Positions 22,757 to 29,278 of a stretch of 34,710 nt of DNA are shown piece by piece. The DNA is from Actinomycetota bacterium (GTDB lineage: Bacteria; Actinomycetota; Acidimicrobiia; IMCC26256; PALSA-555). Below the pieces are notes generated by a model that saw nothing but the letters and a program-made list of their open reading frames with translations, had not been told where the DNA came from and did no database searches. The translations under genes and the position numbers were made by a program. Location: contig PLJD01000100.1 of assembly GCA_003140175.1 (NCBI GenBank), positions 233-34,942 of the forward strand. Reading direction: 5' to 3'. The first letter of the stretch is position 1. The number at the start of each line of letters is the position of its first letter.

Positions 22757-24153
22757 CGGTCCGTGGCCGCCTTGTGCAGCTCGGCGAAGGCCTCTTCCAG
22801 GCCGGCCTCGAGGACCTCGAGGTCGGGCCACTGCTCGCGGTCGCCGAGCAGGCCGAAGTGGAGGTATCCGCAATACGAGAGGATGGCGACTCCCAGGTTC
22901 ATGTTCTTGGACAGCGGGACCATCGGGTAGGCCTCGAGCATGCGGGCGCCCATGCAGTACAGCGGCGTCTGGGGCCCCGGGACGTTCGTACACACGAGGT
23001 TGCAGAACGGCTGGTTGTGGATGAGGCGGGCGCCGAGGCTCAGCAGCGTCGGTGCGGCGTACTCGGTGAGGCTGAGGAGTGCGGCAGCGCCCACCGCCTG
23101 CTCGCGGTCTTTCAAGTGGGCGGTGGCGGCGCGGACCAACTCGAGCCGACGGACCGGGTCGGGCTCGCCGACCGGCAACGGGACAAACATCGCCGAGACC
23201 CTGTTCCCGAGCGCGAGGTGCTCGTCCTCGTCGCGGACCGACACCGGACAGAACGCCTTGAGTGTGAGCTCGGGACGCAGCTCGTCTCGGGCTGCGAGGA
23301 GCTGACCCAGCCCGCCGGCGACACCGGCGAGCACGACGTCGTTCACCGTCCCGCCCAGCACGCGCCGGACGGTCTTGACCTCGTCCAGCGACACCCGCAC
23401 GCCGGCGAAGCGGCGGGAGCGCCCGACCGGTCGGTTCAGCGACGTCCGGGGCGCGACGACGCCGCCCTCGGTGAGGGTGGCGACGGAGCGGGCGATCCGG
23501 GTCACCCGGTCGGCGCCCCCCTCGCCGGTCTCGGGGTCGCGGCCCCGGCGGGCCAGCGCGGCGAGGCCGGTCACGTCGTCGGCGAGCGTGTCGAGCAGGA
23601 GCCGGCCCGGCGAGGGCGCCGGCTCGGGCCGCCACGGCGGCGCCTCGTCGAGGACCGGGGTGGGGGAGAAGTCGAGCAGGACGGTCGCCACGTCGACGCC
23701 GCTGACCCCGTCGACGAGCGCATGGTGGGTCTTTTGGATCAGCCCGACGTGGCCGCCTTCGAGACCCTCGACGAACCACAGCTCCCAGAGGGGACGGCGG
23801 CGGTCGAGCAGCTGGGCCTGGAGGCGCTCGAACAGGGCGAGGAGCTGGGCTCGATCCCCCGGCGCCGGCAGCGCGGTGAGGCGCACGTGGTACGCGACGT
23901 CGAAGTGATCGTCGTCGACCCAGACCGGCTGGCCGGCGTCGAGCGCGACGCGCTGCACCCGCTTTCGGAAGCGCGGGATGCGGTGCAGGCGAGAGGCGAC
24001 AAGGTCGCGCACGTCGGCGAGCCGGAAATGCCCTTCGGGCCCGAAGAACGGCTCGCCCTCCAACACGGTGAGCGCCCCGACCTGCATCGGCGTCTCGAGG
24101 CTCTCGAGGTGCAAGAAGCTGGCGTCGAGCCCACTCAGCCGGTCGTAGCCCAT
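22753..24153 (-). CDS. Wax ester synthase/diacylglycerol acyltransferase (WS/DGAT)
   Basis: This 466-residue bifunctional acyltransferase makes triacylglycerol or wax esters from acyl-CoA. It starts MGYDRLSGLDASFLHLESLE, the family's N-terminus. The active site HHxxxDG is HHALVDG (H143, H144, D148, G149), preceded by PLWELWFVEGLEGG (PLWE about 121). The C-terminal domain has the conserved NVPGPQTPLYCMGARMLEAY block (about residue 380). The ATG at 24153 is chosen because of this family start, with TAGCCT 8 nt upstream (slightly longer than for other leaderless genes here). The frame is open further upstream with no family similarity. It points to storage-lipid metabolism, in line with the acyl-CoA genes nearby. 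Confidence 0.92.
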   Translation of the reverse strand: MGYDRLSGLDASFLHLESLETPMQVGALTVLEGEPFFGPEGHFRLADVRDLVASRLHRIPRFRKRVQRVALDAGQPVWVDDDHFDVAYHVRLTALPAPGDRAQLLALFERLQAQLLDRRRPLWELWFVEGLEGGHVGLIQKTHHALVDGVSGVDVATVLLDFSPTPVLDEAPPWRPEPAPSPGRLLLDTLADDVTGLAALARRGRDPETGEGGADRVTRIARSVATLTEGGVVAPRTSLNRPVGRSRRFAGVRVSLDEVKTVRRVLGGTVNDVVLAGVAGGLGQLLAARDELRPELTLKAFCPVSVRDEDEHLALGNRVSAMFVPLPVGEPDPVRRLELVRAATAHLKDREQAVGAAALLSLTEYAAPTLLSLGARLIHNQPFCNLVCTNVPGPQTPLYCMGARMLEAYPMVPLSKNMNLGVAILSYCGYLHFGLLGDREQWPDLEVLEAGLEEAFAELHKAATDR

Positions 24154-24219
24154 CGGAACGAAGGCTACGAGCCCGGCGCCGCCCCGACCAGCGCCAGCCG
24201 GGGCCGCGGCGACGAACAG

Positions 24220-24268
24220 GGGGCGCCCCGGAGCCGAATGGGCAACGTCCGGCTCCACGGGGCGCCCC
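24220..24268. terminator. Imperfect long hairpin upstream of the WS/DGAT gene
   Basis: Arms 24220-24236 and 24250-24268 pair over 17 bp with a 2-nt bulge; the outer part is GGGGCGCCCC on both sides. It lies 140 nt beyond the stop of the secreted-protein gene and about 67 nt before the WS/DGAT start. The same GGGGCGCCCC arms occur in the groEL hairpin at 33768-33791. The rest of 24154-24408 shows nothing else I recognise. Confidence 0.5.
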
Positions 24269-24408
24269 GACACCCGGACAGTCCCCGCCGCGGTAGGGCT
24301 GGGCAGTCACCGCACACGCGAGAACCAGACCGGGCGACCTGACGCGGCCAGACCGGTCGGCCGCGATGCCGGGCGCATCATCGTGGGAGGGCCAGGCTCA
24401 GCGCAACT

Positions 24409-25155
24409 TCACCCGGTGAACTGGGGCGGCGCGAGCTCGGGGGCCGGGGCACCGGCCGCGGGGGGCGGCGCGGGCGGCGAGGTGACGGGCGGGGAAGCCA
24501 ATACCTCGGGGGCTTGGTACGTGTAACAGACCTGCGCCGCCGCGGCGACGAACGTATCGATTTGGGCGGCGACGTTGCCGCCGGCGCCGTTGAAGACCTC
24601 GGCGATCCCGCTCTGGACGTGGAACGCGACGGTGCCCGAGCCGGTGAACGCGGCGAGCACGCCCGGGTCGCTCGACGACACGGGGGTGGCGCTCGCGTCG
24701 CGGGTTGTCGAGGGCTCGGAGACCGAGCTGGGCCCCTGGAAGTTCTGCGTGCCGCTGAACGGGGCGAGGGTGGTGGACGGGATGCGCTGGATCATCCCGA
24801 CCAGCGCCGGCGGCGACGCCAGCCCGTCGGGGCTCGTGAAGGTGAGGGTGTACTGCATGTCCTCGGAGAACACGACGGCGGACTGGGCGATGTTCTGGAA
24901 CTGGGCGTCGGTCACGAGGTGCGCGGTCTGGCTGGGCGCGCTCACCTCGAGCAGGGTGCCCAGCGTCGGATCGAACTGCGGGACGGTCAGGTCGGCGTCG
25001 ACCTCGGTGCGCTGCTGGGGCAGCGACGCGTCATGGCACACGGTCTGGTCCGCCGCCGCGGCGTGCGGCACGTCGGTCGCGATGCCGAGGCCGGTGAGCG
25101 AGAGGACGCTCGCGAGCGCCGCCGCGCCGCGACGGGTGAAGGAAACGATGGCCAC
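24409..25155 (-). CDS. Secreted choice-of-anchor-E-like protein
   Basis: This 248-residue exported protein has a signal peptide at residues 1-35 (ALASVLSLTGLGIATDVPHA with cleavage near AAAAD). The mature part begins DQTVCHDASLPQQRTEVDAD and continues with VPQFDPTLGTLLEVSA and FSEDMQYTLTFTSPDG; the VPQFDPTLGTL motif is typical of choice-of-anchor E domain proteins. The C-terminus is a Pro/Ala-rich stretch ending APELAPPQFTG, with no LPXTG or hydrophobic anchor, so it may be released or bound in another way. Two cysteines (about C40 and C212) could pair. The start is GTG at 25155, which has a GGAGGT Shine-Dalgarno sequence 5 nt upstream. A shorter related C-terminal fragment is at 21139-21298. 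Confidence 0.8.
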   Translation of the reverse strand: MAIVSFTRRGAAALASVLSLTGLGIATDVPHAAAADQTVCHDASLPQQRTEVDADLTVPQFDPTLGTLLEVSAPSQTAHLVTDAQFQNIAQSAVVFSEDMQYTLTFTSPDGLASPPALVGMIQRIPSTTLAPFSGTQNFQGPSSVSEPSTTRDASATPVSSSDPGVLAAFTGSGTVAFHVQSGIAEVFNGAGGNVAAQIDTFVAAAAQVCYTYQAPEVLASPPVTSPPAPPPAAGAPAPELAPPQFTG

Positions 25156-25224
25156 GCTGCACCTCCGGCTGGCCCGGCTCCGCGTCCGGGATGCTCCCTG
25201 GACACGCGCGCGAACGCGAGGTGA

Positions 25225-25242
25225 CGCGACGCGCTCGTCGCG
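25225..25242 (-). terminator. Hairpin after the lipoprotein gene
   Basis: A 7-bp stem CGCGACG/CGTCGCG with a CGCT loop begins 17 nt after the lipoprotein stop on the minus strand. It separates this gene from the secreted-protein gene. There is no T-run. Confidence 0.45.
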
Positions 25243-25258
25243 CGCCGGTGCTCAGGTC

Positions 25259-25726
25259 CTACGTCGCACAGTCCTTGAAGTCGAGCTGGGCCGCGATCTG
25301 GTTCGCCTGATCGGAGGTGCTGTTCAGCGAGTTGACCTGGGCCGTGCTGCGGGTCAGCAGCGCGGTGTAGGTCTCGTTCGCTCGGGTGTTGCTGGCGAGC
25401 GAGTCGAGGCCGTCGGCGTAGCGCTCGAGGAGCGACACGAAGCGACTGACCTGGTCCGACAGCGACGCGGGGGGGACGAGCTCGCCGATCGCCTCGGCGT
25501 GGGTTCGCAGCTGGGCGGCGCCCGCGTCGAGGTAGTGGGCGACCGTCGCCCCCTTGGCGTTGGGGTTCTGGGCGTTCTGGAGGTCGGTGCTCGCCTGCTG
25601 GAGTCGCAGGCATTCGGCGTTCACTCGGGTCACGAGCTGCGCGCGGCTGAGCGGCGGACCGCTGCTCCCACCTCCACAGGCGGCGAGCACGACCATCACG
25701 GCCAGGACCGCCGCGCTGCGTCGCAC
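25259..25726 (-). CDS. Lipoprotein of unknown function
   Basis: This 155-residue lipoprotein begins VRRSAAVLAVMVVLAACGGG, and the lipobox LAAC puts the lipidated cysteine at C17. The mature part is mostly helical (QLVTRVNAECLRLQQASTDL, SLSDQVSRFVSLLERYADGL), giving probable helical bundles. A second pair of cysteines (in AECLRL and KDCAT) may be linked. No domain is recognised. The GTG at 25726 has an AAGGAG Shine-Dalgarno sequence 5 nt upstream. It is divergent from the acyl-CoA dehydrogenase gene, and the two promoters overlap. Confidence 0.8.
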   Translation of the reverse strand: MRRSAAVLAVMVVLAACGGGSSGPPLSRAQLVTRVNAECLRLQQASTDLQNAQNPNAKGATVAHYLDAGAAQLRTHAEAIGELVPPASLSDQVSRFVSLLERYADGLDSLASNTRANETYTALLTRSTAQVNSLNSTSDQANQIAAQLDFKDCAT

Positions 25727-25758
25727 TGGGACTCCTTCGACGGTGAACGGACCGGGGC

Positions 25759-25768
25759 ACGGTACCCT
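25759..25768. promoter_or_regulatory. Overlapping divergent -10 elements (TACCGT/TACCCT)
   Basis: On plus, TACCCT (25763-25768) is 6 nt before the GTG at 25775 (leaderless acyl-CoA dehydrogenase). On minus, TACCGT (25764-25759) would start a roughly 25-nt leader with AAGGAG for the lipoprotein. The two hexamers share the central TA. Confidence 0.5.
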
Positions 25769-25774
25769 CGGGCC

Positions 25775-27529
25775 GTGCTGGTGGACTACGCGAGCTACGA
25801 GAACGCGACCGGGCTCGACTGGTACGCGCTGGATCCAAACCTGACGCTGCTCCTCGACCGGCTGCTCCCCGACGTCGAGGACCGCGGCTTCGCCGAGGAG
25901 CACGTCGCCCGGTACGGCGTGCTGTGCGGCGGGCCGCTGGCCCGACGGGCGGAGGTGACCGACCACCACGGCCCGGTGCTGCGCCGCTACGACCGCTGGG
26001 GCCAGGAAGTCGACGTCGTCGAGCACCATCCGGGGTGGCTGGAGAGCAAAGCCGACCTGGTGCGAGCCGGGTTCACCGGCTTGCCCTACCAGGCGGGCCG
26101 TCCGGTCCCGGCCGTGCTCACCGCGTCCCTCGCCTACCTCGTGTGCCAGGCCGAGACCGCGATCTACTGCGGTTTGGGCATGACCGCCGGCGCGGCCGAC
26201 ATCGTCGAGCGGTACGCGCCGGCCGAGGTGCGCGACGACCTGCTCCGACGGCTCACCAGCCCGGACCCCGACGAGGCCTGGGAAGGGGGCATGTTCCTGA
26301 CCGAGCGCCAAGGCGGCAGCGACGTCGGCGCCAACACCACCCGCGCCGTACCCGACGGTGCCGAGTGGCGCCTGCACGGCGAGAAGCATTTCTGCTCGAA
26401 CGTCGACGCCGAGATCTTCATCGTCTTGGCCCGCCCCGACGGTGCGCCCGACGGCGGGCAAGGTCTCGCCACGTTCATCGTCCCCCGCTCGCTGCCCGAC
26501 GGCTCGGCGAACGGCTTCCGCATCAAGCGCCTGAAACCCAAGCTGGGAACGACCGGGGTCCCGACCGGCGAGGTGAGCCTGGAGGGGGCGCGGGCCTGGA
26601 TCGCTCGCCCCCCCACCCCGCACGGCACCGCCGACGAGCGGCCGGGCCGGGGCCTGAACACGATGATGGAGATGGTGAACGGGAGTCGGTTCGGGGTCGC
26701 CGTCATGGGCCTGGGAATTCACCGGCGGTCGTTCCTCGAGGCCGCCATCTACGCCGCGCGGCGCGAGCAATGGGGTCAGCGCATCGACCACTATCCGCTG
26801 GTCCGCGAGACCCTCGTCGACCTGCTGGTCACCCTCGAAGCCGCGGCGGCGTTGACCTTCGAGTGCGCGGGCGCCACGCGAGGCTCGATCGACGAAGACG
26901 AGGGGCGGCGGCTGCGGCGCATCCTCGTGCCCCTCGCCAAGGTCCGAGCCACGCGCGGTGCGATCGGCGCGGCCAGCCAGGCCCTCGAGGTGTTCGGTGG
27001 CAACGGCTACATGGAGGACTGGCCGATGGCCCGCCAGCTGCGCGACGCGCAGTGCCACACGATCTGGGAAGGCACCGAGAACATCTGCTGTCTCGACGTG
27101 CGCCGCGCGATGCGCAACGACGGCGCACACGAGGCGCTGCTCGCGCGCGTCGAGCGGGCGCTGCTGGGCTCCGACCCGGCCCCCGTCCTCGCTCCCGCCG
27201 TCGACGCGGTGGCCACAACCCTCGGCGAGGCCCGCGAGGCGATCGCGCATCTGGCCGGCGCGTCGAACGACCTGCAGCTGCTGCACGCCCGACGCCTCAC
27301 GTACCTGCTGGCTGATCTCGCGCAGGGGGCGCTGCTCCTCGACGAGGCGACGTGGTCGCTGACCCGTGACGACGCGCGCAAGGCCGTCGTGGCTCGCCGC
27401 TTCGCGCACATCCAGCTGAGCGTGCCGCGGGCGCGAGGAATCCTCGACGACGACCGGACGGTCCTGGACCTCTTCGAGCCGCTGACCCGCTACGGATCGA
27501 TCGAGCGGGCCGCCGCGGCCGCGGCGTGA
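25775..27529 (+). CDS. Acyl-CoA dehydrogenase, AidB-like
   Basis: This 584-residue acyl-CoA dehydrogenase is of the long AidB-like group. It begins VLVDYASYENATGLDWYALD and has the FAD-binding FLTERQGGSDVGANTTRA block (about residue 175), the WRLHGEKHFCSNVDAEIFIV strand region, KLGTTGVPTGEVSLEGA, GLNTMMEMVNGSRFGVAVMG and the C-terminal GGNGYMEDWPMARQLRDAQ. In some AidB proteins the catalytic glutamate and activity are altered and the protein binds DNA, but function here cannot be fixed. The start is the GTG at 25775, 6 nt after TACCCT. It overlaps the next gene by 4 bp (GTGA). Confidence 0.88.
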   Translation: MLVDYASYENATGLDWYALDPNLTLLLDRLLPDVEDRGFAEEHVARYGVLCGGPLARRAEVTDHHGPVLRRYDRWGQEVDVVEHHPGWLESKADLVRAGFTGLPYQAGRPVPAVLTASLAYLVCQAETAIYCGLGMTAGAADIVERYAPAEVRDDLLRRLTSPDPDEAWEGGMFLTERQGGSDVGANTTRAVPDGAEWRLHGEKHFCSNVDAEIFIVLARPDGAPDGGQGLATFIVPRSLPDGSANGFRIKRLKPKLGTTGVPTGEVSLEGARAWIARPPTPHGTADERPGRGLNTMMEMVNGSRFGVAVMGLGIHRRSFLEAAIYAARREQWGQRIDHYPLVRETLVDLLVTLEAAAALTFECAGATRGSIDEDEGRRLRRILVPLAKVRATRGAIGAASQALEVFGGNGYMEDWPMARQLRDAQCHTIWEGTENICCLDVRRAMRNDGAHEALLARVERALLGSDPAPVLAPAVDAVATTLGEAREAIAHLAGASNDLQLLHARRLTYLLADLAQGALLLDEATWSLTRDDARKAVVARRFAHIQLSVPRARGILDDDRTVLDLFEPLTRYGSIERAAAAAA

Positions 27530-28026
27530 GCTCGCGCTCACCGACCGTCGTCTGGCGGGTGTCGTCCGAGCTGGTGCGGGCGCTCGACGACCGGCTCGGC
27601 GCACCCCTGGACGGCTACGTGAACGGCACGCAGAGCTGGCTGACCGACGACGGCCCGGGCGACCAGACCCTCGAATGGCGCCTGCATCCGGTCGGTGGGT
27701 ACGCGGCGCCCCGCGACGCCTCGCCCTACGAGGTCTTCGACGAGGTGGTCGGCGCGCTCGGCGCGGGGGCTCCCGCCGACGCCGTCCCGATCGGCGGCGA
27801 GCGGCGCGCCTTGACGTCGCTCTGGGAGGGCCTCGAATGCTTCGCCGCGTACGGCGACGAGATGGAGCCCGCCGTCCTCGCCGCCGCGGCGGCGAGGGCG
27901 CTGGGCATCCCACCCGATGCGACGGGACTCGTCGATCACACCCGGATCGGGGAGGCCTGGGAGCGGTCGGGGCGCCAGACGTCGATCACGGACCTGTTGT
28001 TCGAGGAGCTGGGAGCGAGCCGATGA
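27526..28026 (+). CDS. Hypothetical protein between acyl-CoA dehydrogenase and pyrE
   Basis: This 166-residue soluble protein is one I do not recognise. It has no signal peptide, no transmembrane helix and no obvious catalytic motif. It starts VSSRSPTVVWRVSSELVRAL and has a mixed alpha/beta pattern with the segment DASPYEVFDEVVGALGAG in the middle and a C-terminal amphipathic helix (ITDLLFEELGASR). Its GTG overlaps the acyl-CoA dehydrogenase stop (GTGA), and its own stop overlaps the pyrE ATG (ATGA). That tight packing makes it a real gene co-expressed with both. Its role could lie with either neighbour. Confidence 0.7.
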   Translation: MSSRSPTVVWRVSSELVRALDDRLGAPLDGYVNGTQSWLTDDGPGDQTLEWRLHPVGGYAAPRDASPYEVFDEVVGALGAGAPADAVPIGGERRALTSLWEGLECFAAYGDEMEPAVLAAAAARALGIPPDATGLVDHTRIGEAWERSGRQTSITDLLFEELGASR

Positions 28027-28553
28027 CCGAACGCGACGCCCTCGCCCGGGCGATCTACGCGGCGTCGCACCTGACCGGGCAGTTCACACTTCGGTCGGGT
28101 GCGACGAGCACCGAATACTTCGACAAGTACCGCTTCGAGAGCGACCCGACGTTGCTGCGAACGATCGCCGCCGCGCTCGGGGCACTCATCCCGAGCGGCG
28201 TCGACGCGCTGGCCGGCCTCGAGCTCGGCGGGGTGCCACTCGCCGTGGCGTTGTCCCAGGTGAGCGGACTGCCCGCCTTCTTCGTGCGCAAGGAGGCCAA
28301 GACCTACGGCACGTGCCAGCTCGCCGAAGGTGGCGAGCTCGAGGGTCGACACCTCTTGGTCGTCGAGGACGTCGTCACCTCGGGCGGGCAGGTCGTGACC
28401 TCGTGCGGGGATCTCCGGGAACGCGGCGGTGTCGTCGAGCACGCGCTGTGCGTCATCGACCGTGAAGCCGGCGGCCCCGCGGCATTGGGCGAGATCGGGG
28501 TCGAGCTCCGCCCCCTCTTCACGATGGGGGCGCTCGCCGCCGCGGTGCGCTGA
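28023..28553 (+). CDS. pyrE: Orotate phosphoribosyltransferase
   Basis: This 176-residue orotate phosphoribosyltransferase makes OMP from orotate and PRPP. The PRPP-binding signature is VVEDVVTSGGQV (about residues 115-126). The catalytic loop is FVRKEAKTYGTCQLAEGGEL (about 91-110); it has Tyr where E. coli has His (KxHG), which is common in many PyrE proteins. The substrate region FTLRSGATSTEYFDKYRF is present. The length is shorter than E. coli PyrE (213) but typical of the shorter class. The ATG overlaps the unknown gene's stop by 4 bp. No other pyr genes are in the window, so pyrimidine synthesis is scattered. Confidence 0.93.
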   Translation: MTERDALARAIYAASHLTGQFTLRSGATSTEYFDKYRFESDPTLLRTIAAALGALIPSGVDALAGLELGGVPLAVALSQVSGLPAFFVRKEAKTYGTCQLAEGGELEGRHLLVVEDVVTSGGQVVTSCGDLRERGGVVEHALCVIDREAGGPAALGEIGVELRPLFTMGALAAAVR

Positions 28554-28554
28554 C

Positions 28555-29235
28555 TCAGCCGTCCCGCCACGGCGGGGTGCGCGGTGGGTCGAAGTCGACC
28601 GGCCGGTGCTCACCGGCGATCGCCGCGAAGGCGGTGTCGACCCACCGGGCGCCGCCCGCGAGCGGCCAGGGCAGCGCGTCGCGGGCGAAGAACCCGACGG
28701 CACGGGTCTCGAGCGGGTGCCCGCGCAGCTCGCCGCCGAGCATGCGGCAGTGGAACACGAGCGAGTACAGGGGAAGGCGCGCAAAGCCGAGGCGGAGGCC
28801 GTCGAACACCGCGATGAGGCTGACCGGCTCGACCTCGATGCCGGTCTCCTCCTCGACCTCCTTGACCGCCACCTCGGACGGCGAGTAGCCGACGTCCGCC
28901 CAGCCCACCGGGTACAGCCACACTCCCGAGTCGGCCCGCTGGGTCAAGAGCAGCTCACCGGCGTCGTTGCCGACCACCGCCGCCACCGCGGTCTTCGGGG
29001 TGACGTACCCGGCGACGCCGTCACCGACGGTGGTGATCCACTCGTCGTAGATCGCTTCGGCCTCGGCTCCGTCGACGGCGCCGGCGCGGATGTCGGCTGC
29101 GACCTTGAGCACCTCCTCGAACCGCTCGCGTTCGTAGAGGCTCTGAGTGAAGCCCAACCCGGTCCGCGCGATGCCCGACAGTGTCTCCGCCCAGCGGAGC
29201 AGGTCTGCGGCCGAGACCGCGTCCGGGTCGCTCAC
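28555..29235 (-). CDS. Nudix hydrolase with Nudix_N_2-type N-terminal domain
   Basis: This 226-residue protein has an N-terminal helical domain (residues 1-65, LLRWAETLSGIARTGLGFTQ) as in hydrolases of nucleoside-diphosphate-X compounds. The Nudix fold follows, with the box ADVGYSPSEVAVKEVEEETG at about residues 110-130. The usual first glutamate of the box (GxxxxxE) is Tyr (GYS). The EVEEE core and glycine are intact, so metal binding should remain; this variant is frequent in this subfamily. The substrate is likely an ADP-ribose- or NDP-sugar-like molecule. The GTG at 29235 lies 6 nt after TACAGT. The stop is 1 bp from the pyrE stop, in convergent orientation. Confidence 0.88.
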   Translation of the reverse strand: MSDPDAVSAADLLRWAETLSGIARTGLGFTQSLYERERFEEVLKVAADIRAGAVDGAEAEAIYDEWITTVGDGVAGYVTPKTAVAAVVGNDAGELLLTQRADSGVWLYPVGWADVGYSPSEVAVKEVEEETGIEVEPVSLIAVFDGLRLGFARLPLYSLVFHCRMLGGELRGHPLETRAVGFFARDALPWPLAGGARWVDTAFAAIAGEHRPVDFDPPRTPPWRDG

Positions 29236-29241
29236 ACGCGC

Positions 29242-29247
29242 ACTGTA
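29242..29247 (-). promoter_or_regulatory. Leaderless -10 for the Nudix gene (TACAGT)
   Basis: TACAGT on the minus strand is followed after 6 nt by the GTG at 29235. It sits in the 43-bp gap after the GGDEF-EAL gene. Confidence 0.5.
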
Positions 29248-29278
29248 GGCGATCGGGTCTGTTGACCGGTCGGGGGGT

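Noticed and set aside
28290..28330. PyrE catalytic-loop Tyr in place of His
   Set aside because: The KxYGT form occurs in many PyrE proteins; I see no reason to think the enzyme is inactive.
28850..28910. Nudix box missing its first Glu as a sign of lost activity
   Set aside because: Tyr or other residues at this place are frequent in the subfamily with this N-terminal domain, and the EVEEE core is intact.
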